NCBI GenBank assembly: GCA_030679145.1
Contig: JAUXTU010000054.1
Coordinates: forward strand, 1 to 48,653
DNA from: Bacteroidota bacterium
GTDB lineage: Bacteria > Bacteroidota > Ignavibacteria > UBA10030 > UBA8401
Reading direction: 5' to 3'
DNA: 48,653 nt
The position numbers were made by a program, and so were the translations under genes. Below, piece after piece: positions 42,711-48,653 of the stretch (the stretch's first letter is position 1; every line of letters begins with the position of its first letter). The notes beneath the pieces are model-generated. The model worked only from the letters and a program-made list of their open reading frames with translations. It made no database searches and had not been told where the DNA came from.

Positions 42711-44206
42711 ATTTTTGCGTTTGGAATAGTGAACGTAAAGACCGCTCCGTGTTCGGGTCCATTATCAGCATCAAGCTCCCAGCCGCAGCGTTGTTGCGCG
42801 ATTTCATGGGCAATATAACATCCATATCCGGAATGTTGTTTGCCGATGGTTGGTTTAGTGGATGTATGTTCTAAGAAAATATTTTTTTGCCCTTGAGCAT
42901 CTTTTTCCAGGAGCCATGGTTCAATGCCGACGCCATTATCCATGATTATTACTTTAGTTTGCTGCGTGTGGACATTAAATTCAGTTTTGATCGTTACAAC
43001 AACCTCGTTCGACCCTGCATGTTCTACGCAATTCTGAATGATCGGTTCAAACACTTCCCACACAACAAATTCATTGATATTCGCAATCGGAACATTCTCA
43101 TCCAGTTGAAGAATAAATTTATTGGTATCGGAACCTAGCGATATCCGTTTGAACACGTATTGCACTAAAAAGGAAAGAACATCGTTCAAATTTGTTTTAA
43201 AAATTCCGCTGCGGATTGTCTGTACCGGAGGATCGTACCATTTCATATCATAGATAACGCGAGCAATGAAATTCGCGTATTTATTGATCCGCATTTTGAT
43301 CGCATCGATATTGTCCGGTCTCAGCACCCGCAGATCTTCTTTGATGAATCCCATGATCTTTTCCGCTTTATGATGCGTATGATAGATCCGTTTTGTAAAG
43401 AGCAGTTCGTTTGCAATGTTAATCTGTTCCGCAAGATGCCTCTTCTGTTCGTCAAAGAGACGATGCTGCGCTCTGTTCCGCTCGCGCAAAGTGTAGGTGG
43501 AAATATAGAACATTGCAAGCAGACCGAAGAAAATCAAAGCGGAATATGTGATGGATGTTTCATCATATGCTGAGATCATTTCATTGGTGATCATTCGGAA
43601 GTCCGGGGTGATTTTCATATAGACCGCACCGGAAAATTCTCCGCGCGGTACGAACGGAACAAACGTGTGGAATATCTGGCGTTCCGAAACAACTGTCTGT
43701 ATCTGTTCCTTTGCTTGAAAATCGTCCTTCATTGTTGCATACATTCCCACAGCTTCATCATGACTCCAGGACGAAGAAGGAAGTATTTTTTTTTCGTTAA
43801 AGACATATTCATACAGAACATGGCCATCATCGATCGCAATAATATTTGAATCGACGGCGATCAGCAAACAAATTTCCTGCACACTTTGATTCAAATACTG
43901 CTGACTTAAAATGATGTTCAGATCTTGAATGATCTTGGTGATCTCATATTGTTGAAGGGATTCATTTTTGGAACGAGATTCAAGCAGCAGTTCAAGAGAT
44001 GTCGTGGTAAGATTCGCCATTCGTTCCGCCGAATCCTGTTGATACCATTCCTGCGTGTTCACAAGAATTTTTTGAAGGGAGAATTTATGAACGAACGAAA
44101 CGATCACCTGAAAAAAGATCAGAATGATGAAGAGCACCGTTAAATGGCGCAGTTCAAACTGATATTGCCCTAAACCTTCCCGAAGTTTGCTGAACGTAAT
44201 TTTCAT
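42707..44206 (-). CDS. Membrane sensor histidine kinase
   Basis: 499-aa inner-membrane kinase. TM1 is at about 21-40, an external sensor domain at about 41-218, TM2 at about 219-240, then a coiled-coil-like linker (245-275). The phospho-His region is atypical, with His276/278/279 in RIYHTHHKAEKIMGFIKEDL; I cannot say which His is used. The HATPase domain has N box Asn392 (IIQNCVEHAG), G1 DNGVGI (423-428) and G2 HSGYGCYIAHEIA (about 458-470). It lies 2 bp after the solute-binding protein gene and overlaps the regulator gene by 4 bp, so SBP, kinase and regulator form one operon. The sensor domain has no family I can name. Confidence 0.9.
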   Translation of the reverse strand: MKITFSKLREGLGQYQFELRHLTVLFIILIFFQVIVSFVHKFSLQKILVNTQEWYQQDSAERMANLTTTSLELLLESRSKNESLQQYEITKIIQDLNIILSQQYLNQSVQEICLLIAVDSNIIAIDDGHVLYEYVFNEKKILPSSSWSHDEAVGMYATMKDDFQAKEQIQTVVSERQIFHTFVPFVPRGEFSGAVYMKITPDFRMITNEMISAYDETSITYSALIFFGLLAMFYISTYTLRERNRAQHRLFDEQKRHLAEQINIANELLFTKRIYHTHHKAEKIMGFIKEDLRVLRPDNIDAIKMRINKYANFIARVIYDMKWYDPPVQTIRSGIFKTNLNDVLSFLVQYVFKRISLGSDTNKFILQLDENVPIANINEFVVWEVFEPIIQNCVEHAGSNEVVVTIKTEFNVHTQQTKVIIMDNGVGIEPWLLEKDAQGQKNIFLEHTSTKPTIGKQHSGYGCYIAHEIAQQRCGWELDADNGPEHGAVFTFTIPNAKI

Positions 44207-44208
44207 TG

Positions 44209-45528
44209 TTATTTGATCAATACATTTTTGGAACCGATCATCTCCGTTGCCCGCTGTAACGCTTCGTCCGCTGTCATCTCTCCTTTGATCGCAAGATGAA
44301 CAAAATGCGCGATGATATCCGAAAGTTTGGTGTATTCTTCAAGGGACGGACGATGGAATCCGTTCTCAACAAGTTTACGGTAAAAGACCAGATCGGGATG
44401 CTGAGCAAGATATGCTGTATCAGAATAGATATCATGATTTACCGGAATGTAACCTCCCAATTCGAACATCATTTTTTGCGTTTCTTTTGTCTGCAAGAAT
44501 CGAATGAACTCGACTGCCGCTTCTTTTTTAGTGGAAAATTTCGAGATCATCAAATTCCATCCGCCGTACACTGATGTTGGTTTCATTCCCGGGAAATGAG
44601 GAAGCGGCGCGCGTTCGATATATTGGAATCGCGGATCATTAGGATATGTTTTTTGAAAGTTCTCCACAAAATTAGGCCAGCCGCGAACAAAGACCGCGTC
44701 ATTTTCAAGCATGTATTGGTAGCTCTGGTTCTCGTCGAATTCAACGACTTTTAATGGACTGATCTTTTGTTTGTGAACAAAATCTACAAGTATTTGCAGA
44801 GCTTTTTTTGCCGCCGGTGATTTGAGGTTGATCGTATTATACGCAAAAAAATTACTGTCCAAACTTTTTGCGATCTCAAAATAATTACAGATCAATCCTT
44901 CGTAATCATTCGCTTGAAAGATATAATAGGGACGATTGTTATATCCCAGCTTGGATCGCAGCGAAAGAAATTCATCCCACGTGATGGATTTTTTTAACTT
45001 TCGTTCTATCTCATCCCCATTGGGCAGACGCTGAATAATATCCTTCCGGTAATACATCATTCCAATATCAATATACAACGGCATCGCAACGATCTTTCCA
45101 TCGGTGATACAGGATTGGATCGTAGGAGAAATGATTTTTGTTTGAGCATATTCTCCAAAGTACGGATCAAGCACTTCACACCATTTTGCAAAGCGCGATG
45201 TCCAGATATAATCCACGGAAAAAATATCGAGCCGGTTACTTTTACTGCGGAGTGAACGAGCAAGCAGTTCTTTTCGCTCATTCGTACTGAATTTTGTAAA
45301 AGGCAGGTCCACTGCTACAACTTCTATCCGTCCTTTATATTTTATATTGAAGGCATCGATCACCGCTTTATGCGCAGGTGAGATGTGGTCTGCAAAATAG
45401 ACCTTTTGCGAGTCATCCTCTTTGAGCATGAACGACTGATTTCCGATACCGGTTGAAATGAAATAGGCCATCAGAATGATGCCGATGACACCTCCAACCC
45501 ACGAAAATAGTTTTACGAAGTTCTTCAT
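44209..45528 (-). CDS. Membrane-anchored sugar-type extracellular solute-binding protein (sensor partner)
   Basis: 439-aa family-1 (sugar-type) ABC solute-binding protein fold. Two-lobed sequence with DIFSVDYIWTSRFAKW, KIVAMPLYIDIGMMYYRKDI, TWDEFLSL, FVRGWPNFVENFQ and YGGWNLMISKFSTKKEAAVEFIRFL, all in the usual order. The N-terminal hydrophobic segment (about 8-28) has no Cys lipobox and no clear cleavage site, so the protein is probably tethered in the inner membrane facing the periplasm. No ABC permease or ATPase gene lies nearby. It is the first gene of the SBP-kinase-regulator operon. This suggests it presents a bound oligosaccharide to the kinase rather than feeding a transporter. The intergenic region before it (45529-45660) is shared with the divergent LOG gene. 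Confidence 0.88.
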   Translation of the reverse strand: MKNFVKLFSWVGGVIGIILMAYFISTGIGNQSFMLKEDDSQKVYFADHISPAHKAVIDAFNIKYKGRIEVVAVDLPFTKFSTNERKELLARSLRSKSNRLDIFSVDYIWTSRFAKWCEVLDPYFGEYAQTKIISPTIQSCITDGKIVAMPLYIDIGMMYYRKDIIQRLPNGDEIERKLKKSITWDEFLSLRSKLGYNNRPYYIFQANDYEGLICNYFEIAKSLDSNFFAYNTINLKSPAAKKALQILVDFVHKQKISPLKVVEFDENQSYQYMLENDAVFVRGWPNFVENFQKTYPNDPRFQYIERAPLPHFPGMKPTSVYGGWNLMISKFSTKKEAAVEFIRFLQTKETQKMMFELGGYIPVNHDIYSDTAYLAQHPDLVFYRKLVENGFHRPSLEEYTKLSDIIAHFVHLAIKGEMTADEALQRATEMIGSKNVLIK

Positions 45529-45660
45529 AATGGTGTAAAATAGAGGAAGACCATTGGAAATGCAAGGAACAACAACGCATATTTACACAATGCACAGAAA
45601 GGAAATTTTCTGTGAGGAATTTTAATCGTATATTGAACTACCAAAACAACAAAGGAAACA

Positions 45661-46200
45661 ATGAAATCAGTCTGTATTTTCTGCGGCTCAAAGAACGGAA
45701 TCCGAAAAGAATATGCCGAACGCTCACGCGAGATAGCGGAATTATTGGTCCGTAATAATATTGCAATGATCTATGGCGGTGCAACCAACGGCATTATGGG
45801 AATCGTTGCCGATACGATGATGCAGAACGGCGGAACGGTGATCGGTGTGATTCCAACGATCATCGCAGAGCGAGAACTTGCACACAAGAATATCTCAACA
45901 CAGCACATTGTTGAATCAATGAGCGAACGAAAGACAAAAATGATCGAGCTTGCCGATGCGTTCATCACACTTCCGGGCGGAGTCGGTACGATGGACGAGT
46001 TATTTGAAGTCCTTGCATTCACTCATCTAGGTGTTAATGAAAAACTTGCAGGAATATTGAATGTGAGTGGATATTATGATTCACTGCTAAAATATATCGA
46101 TCACGCTGTTGCGGAAGAATTTGTTCCTTTGCGAGTACGATCGCAAATTGTTGTGGATGAACATCCCGAATCATTATTGAGAAAAATGAAATTAATTTGA
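45661..46200 (+). CDS. LOG-family nucleoside-5'-monophosphate phosphoribohydrolase
   Basis: Cytoplasmic Rossmann-fold enzyme of the TIGR00730/LOG family, which removes ribose-5-phosphate from (cytokinin or plain) adenosine monophosphates. 179 aa with FCGSKNG, YGGATNGIMG, the catalytic/phosphate motif LPGGVGTMDELFE (about 103-115; PGGxGTxxE) and MSERKTKM. AAAGGAAAC before ATG45661 supports the start. First gene on the + strand, divergent from the glucan regulators; the intergenic gap has no obvious shared operator. Confidence 0.93.
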   Translation: MKSVCIFCGSKNGIRKEYAERSREIAELLVRNNIAMIYGGATNGIMGIVADTMMQNGGTVIGVIPTIIAERELAHKNISTQHIVESMSERKTKMIELADAFITLPGGVGTMDELFEVLAFTHLGVNEKLAGILNVSGYYDSLLKYIDHAVAEEFVPLRVRSQIVVDEHPESLLRKMKLI

Positions 46201-46212
46201 ACAAAAAAACAT

Positions 46213-46326
46213 TTACCACAAAGGCATTAAGACACAGAGGTATATTGTTAAAAATATTGACTATCATATTCGTTTAATGAAAGATGTTTTTTTATGATTC
46301 TATGTGATTCCGTGGCTCTGTGGTTA
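46213..46326. repeat. Dispersed foldback repeat between LOG and RidA genes
   Basis: ACCACAAAGGCATTAAGACAC (21 bases; key part ACCACAAAGGC at 46215-46225) is inverted against GCTCTGTGGTTAA at the other end (46315-46327). The ends match in the pattern ACCACARAG. Non-coding; the apparent GTG start of the RidA frame (46320) lies inside it. Confidence 0.6.
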
Positions 46327-46346
46327 ATAATTTTCAATCCGCGCAT

Positions 46347-46739
46347 ATGAATAAACGTCTCAATATCTCCTCTGGTGCACAATGGGAAAACATTGTAGGA
46401 TATTCTCGCGCAGTGCGTGTGGGAAATACTATAGAGGTTACAGGAACGGTTGCCGTTGATGATTCCGGTAATGTTGTCGGGAAAAACGATCCGTATCTTC
46501 AGACAAAATTTGCAGTACAAAAGATTGAAAAAGTATTGATACAAGCCGGTGCATCGTTGAACGATGTCGTTCGTACGCGGATGTTTGTCACCGATATTTC
46601 CCGATGGGAGGAATACGGAAAAGCCCACAATGAATTTTTCCATGATATTAAACCGTGTACGAGTATGATCGAGATCTCGCGGTTGATCTCTCCCGAATAC
46701 CTAATTGAAATTGAAGCAACGGCAATTATCAATGAATGA
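46347..46739 (+). CDS. RidA/YjgF-family protein
   Basis: 130-aa Rid-family protein; archetypal RidA hydrolyses reactive enamines/imines from PLP enzymes. Fold marks: SGAQWENIVGYSRAVRVG, GTVAVDDSGNVVG, DVVRTRMFVTDISRWEEYG and IEIEATAII. The Arg that serves catalysis in E. coli RidA (PARSCVE context) is replaced here by Thr in the PCTSMIE stretch, so it likely belongs to a Rid subgroup with other or no deaminase activity. I start at ATG46347, since the earlier GTG (46320) is in a repeat. The last 8 bp overlap the rsgA start, indicating coupling. Confidence 0.88.
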   Translation: MNKRLNISSGAQWENIVGYSRAVRVGNTIEVTGTVAVDDSGNVVGKNDPYLQTKFAVQKIEKVLIQAGASLNDVVRTRMFVTDISRWEEYGKAHNEFFHDIKPCTSMIEISRLISPEYLIEIEATAIINE

Positions 46740-47799
46740 GTTCACTGCAAAATTTGAGAATGAAAAGAAGGAATGGGAATCCAAAGGATTCTCCGTTGCG
46801 CGCATCGCGGCTGAACACAAAGGACGCTATTCAATTCTTTTAGATGAGCAATTCCTGTCTGCTGAGATCACTGGTAAGATGATGTTCGCCGCTGAAACGC
46901 GAAAAGATTATCCCGCAGTTGGTGATTGGGTTGCAGCACAATTATATGAAGGGGACTCTCCCGCCATCATTCATCATGTCCTTCCCAGACGAACAGTCCT
47001 TTCCAGAAAATCTTCCGGAAGAGAAATTGAAGAACAGATCATCGCCACGAATATGGATATTGTTTTTGTCGTGCAAGGATTGGATAATAATTACAATCTT
47101 CGCCGTCTTGAACGATTCTTAGTAGTCGCCTCACAAAGCGGAGCTGTTCCAATAATTCTGCTAAGCAAAACCGATCTTCTTACCGAAGAACAATTAAAAA
47201 CTATACTTCATGAAGTACAAACTATTTCTGAAAATGCACAGACCATATTCTACAGCGCAAAAACTCTCTATCATTTGGACGAGATAAAAAAACTTATTTC
47301 GAAAGATTCAACCGTCTGTTTCATTGGTTCATCCGGCGCAGGAAAATCTACGCTTATTAATCGATTGATCGGACGGGAAAAACTGCACACGCAGGAGGTC
47401 CGCGAAGATGATTCGAGAGGAAAACATACCACAACGCACCGCGAATTGATCCCGTTGGAAAGCGGCGGATGCGTGATCGACACTCCGGGATTGCGGGAGA
47501 TTGGATTGTGGGAAGTCGGCAGCAGTGTTGAAGAAACATTTCCTGATATTGCTGAGCTTAGTCTTCAATGTAAATTTACAGACTGTACACACGCGCACGA
47601 GCCGGGCTGTGCAGTTCAATCTGCAATTGAAGATGGATATTTGGATCCTGAACGGTACGAAAGTTTTTTGAAATTAAAGAAAGAAGCAGAATTCATCGAA
47701 TCAAAAAGCAGCGTGACCAAACAGCAAGAGCGCAAGGCGCGCGAAAAAAAATTGGGGAAAGATATAAAAGCTATATTGAAGATGAAGGGGAAAAAATAA
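46732..47799 (+). CDS. rsgA: Ribosome small-subunit biogenesis GTPase RsgA
   Basis: Circularly permuted GTPase that assists 30S subunit maturation. An OB-fold (about 25-90) is followed by the permuted G domain with G4 LSKTD, G1 GSSGAGKST, G2-type region GKHTTTHRE and G3 DTPG. Then comes the zinc knuckle CKFTDCTHAHEPGC, and a basic C-terminal tail (KQQERKAREKK). 355 aa from ATG46732, which overlaps the end of the RidA gene by 8 bp (ATG...TGA), a sign of translational coupling. The next + strand feature is a four-hairpin repeat and a terminator. Confidence 0.95.
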   Translation: MNEFTAKFENEKKEWESKGFSVARIAAEHKGRYSILLDEQFLSAEITGKMMFAAETRKDYPAVGDWVAAQLYEGDSPAIIHHVLPRRTVLSRKSSGREIEEQIIATNMDIVFVVQGLDNNYNLRRLERFLVVASQSGAVPIILLSKTDLLTEEQLKTILHEVQTISENAQTIFYSAKTLYHLDEIKKLISKDSTVCFIGSSGAGKSTLINRLIGREKLHTQEVREDDSRGKHTTTHRELIPLESGGCVIDTPGLREIGLWEVGSSVEETFPDIAELSLQCKFTDCTHAHEPGCAVQSAIEDGYLDPERYESFLKLKKEAEFIESKSSVTKQQERKAREKKLGKDIKAILKMKGKK

Positions 47800-47828
47800 A
47801 TTCTCTTCTCACCCTACAGTTTTATCTT

Positions 47829-47936
47829 GTTCCCAACGTCCTCGTTGGGAACACACAAGCAACGAAGTTCCACTTCGTAAAGTTTGTGAAACGGAGTTTC
47901 AAAATTTTTACGTTACAAAGCAGGAGCTTTGTAACG
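47829..47936. repeat. Array of four small hairpins (dispersed repeat)
   Basis: Four successive perfect hairpins: GTTCCCAACG/CGTTGGGAAC (47829-47852), ACGAAGT/ACTTCGT (47862-47878), TGAAAC/GTTTCA (47887-47901) and CGTTACAAAGC/GCTTTGTAACG (47911-47936), with 3-4-nt loops (TCCT, TCC, GGA, AGGA). The loops share a C/G-rich purine or pyrimidine core. Non-coding. Confidence 0.8.
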
Positions 47937-47942
47937 AGAGAA

Positions 47943-47972
47943 AAAGGCGGACTTTCGTCCGCCTTTGCTTTT
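47943..47972. terminator. Bidirectional rho-independent terminator
   Basis: AAAGGCGGAC-TTTC-GTCCGCCTTT (47943-47966). On the + strand it is followed by GCTTTTG and on the minus strand by TTCTCTC after CCTTTTT, so it can end both rsgA (stop at 47799) and the converging gene at 47995. Confidence 0.8.
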
Positions 47973-47994
47973 GCACAACATTAATCTATCTACA

Positions 47995-48653
47995 TTATTT
48001 CATTAGTAATATTTTTCCACTGCGAACATATTTTTCCATCTCTAAACGATAGAGATACATTCCGCTTGATAACGTACTGCCGTCAAAGCGAACATCATTA
48101 TATCCTGCAGGCATTTCTCCATCAACAACTGTTGCAACTTTTTGTCCGAGCATATTATACACGGCAAGACGCGCAAATCCGGCTTGAGGTAAACTTACAC
48201 GGAATGTTGTTGTAGGATTAAACGGATTAGGATAGACGGAAATATTTTTTTCTGTTGGAATGAGTGCTTCTGCATTATTGTTTCCTTTTACCAACGAACT
48301 TCCCGCTAATGAAATAATTGTAAAACCCGCTTTTTTTTGCTTTTCCCTCTAATGAGAATGTGATAATATCTCCATCCTTTACCTCAGGAAGATTTACTGA
48401 CGAAAGTGAGTTCCATTGTGAAGCACTGAACGAACGAGTTGTCTTTCCATCTCGTTTTACTGCAACAGATAGTGGTACAATTAACGAATCAATTTGCCGA
48501 ATAATGGAATTGCCCCATTGATTCACTTTTATAACACATAGATCGCTACCATGTTCAAGCGTATCAACCACTTCAACATTAGCATTTGAAATATCCAATG
48601 CAATTCGTTGCTGCTTTCCATTACTAGTTCCCCCAATTCGAACGATCTGTTTA
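47995..48653 (-). pseudogene. 3' part of T9SS protein gene, frameshifted, continues past window
   Basis: Minus-strand gene whose 5' part lies beyond the window. The visible portion codes for a beta-rich segment (SDLCVIKVNQWG, ITFSLEGKA) followed by a T9SS sorting domain (YPNPFNPTT ... GKILLMK). The reading frame is split. The upstream half runs from the window edge to a stop at 48275, and the T9SS half is in a frame one base away. The switch falls at an eight-A run (minus strand; T8 at 48331-48338 on +). With seven A's, KAKKAGFTIISLAGSSLVKG would read through without a break. It is either an assembly/sequencing indel, a slippage-controlled phase switch, or a true pseudogene. The domain order fits a secreted protein of unknown function. 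Confidence 0.75.

Noticed and set aside
44209-45528. Reading the solute-binding protein as part of an ABC importer
   Set aside because: No permease or ATPase gene is adjacent; the tight coupling to a histidine kinase gene favours a sensory role.
1-48653. CRISPR arrays, tRNA or rRNA genes
   Set aside because: No regularly spaced direct repeats, no cloverleaf with a CCA-type end and no rRNA-like stretches were seen. Short non-coding RNAs cannot be excluded without a covariance search.

Overview
The window looks like a chromosomal segment from an Ignavibacteria-like member of the Bacteroidota/Chlorobi (FCB) group. The evidence is internal. At least seven secreted proteins end in a complete type IX secretion (T9SS) sorting domain with the 'NYPNPFNP'-type motif, one more has a variant, and the gene at the right edge has another. 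There are also a TonB-dependent receptor with an N-terminal carboxypeptidase-regulatory-like domain and a PorV/PorQ-family protein. The DNA is A+T-rich and carries many short foldback repeats. The taxon is inferred, not proven.

Left edge (1-2325): a chromosomal integron platform. An integron integrase gene lies on the + strand (980-1933). An attI-like simple site at about 372-395 and a truncated attC at 1-48 bracket one small cassette that runs leftwards out of the window. About 390 bp of foldback repeats separate the integrase from the next gene.

Centre (2326-45528, all on the minus strand): one large polysaccharide utilisation locus, read from right to left. It starts with a regulatory unit: a membrane-anchored solute-binding protein, a histidine kinase and a sigma-54 activator. 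Next come a sodium:solute symporter behind a candidate -24/-12 promoter, a multi-module carbohydrate-binding T9SS protein, a TonB-dependent receptor, a 1.1-kaa secreted protein and a PorV-like protein. No SusD is visible. The enzymes follow: GH2, a circularly permuted GH16 lichenase with a malectin domain, three GH3, a GH16 laminarinase-type lipoprotein, two GH5, a clan GH-A lipoprotein and a GH63/37-type glucosidase. A GluP-type sugar permease and a ROK glucokinase complete the pathway. The inferred substrate is a beta-1,3/1,4-glucan (lichenan or laminarin). Surface enzymes and binding proteins cut the chain, the TonB receptor imports oligomers, periplasmic GH3/GH5/GH16 enzymes finish to glucose, the MFS and SSS carriers take it in and the ROK kinase phosphorylates it. 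Embedded in the locus is an unexpected trio: a T9SS CotH-type kinase and two T9SS arylsulfotransferase-fold proteins that keep their candidate catalytic residues.

Right edge (45661-48653): ordinary housekeeping genes on the + strand (LOG-family phosphoribohydrolase, RidA-family protein, RsgA GTPase), then a four-hairpin repeat and a bidirectional terminator. Last is the 3' end of another T9SS protein with a frameshift at an 8-nt homopolymer.

Recurrent theme: palindromic or foldback repeats occur between genes and, in two clear cases and one probable one, inside genes as in-frame insertions (27, 33 and 111 bp).
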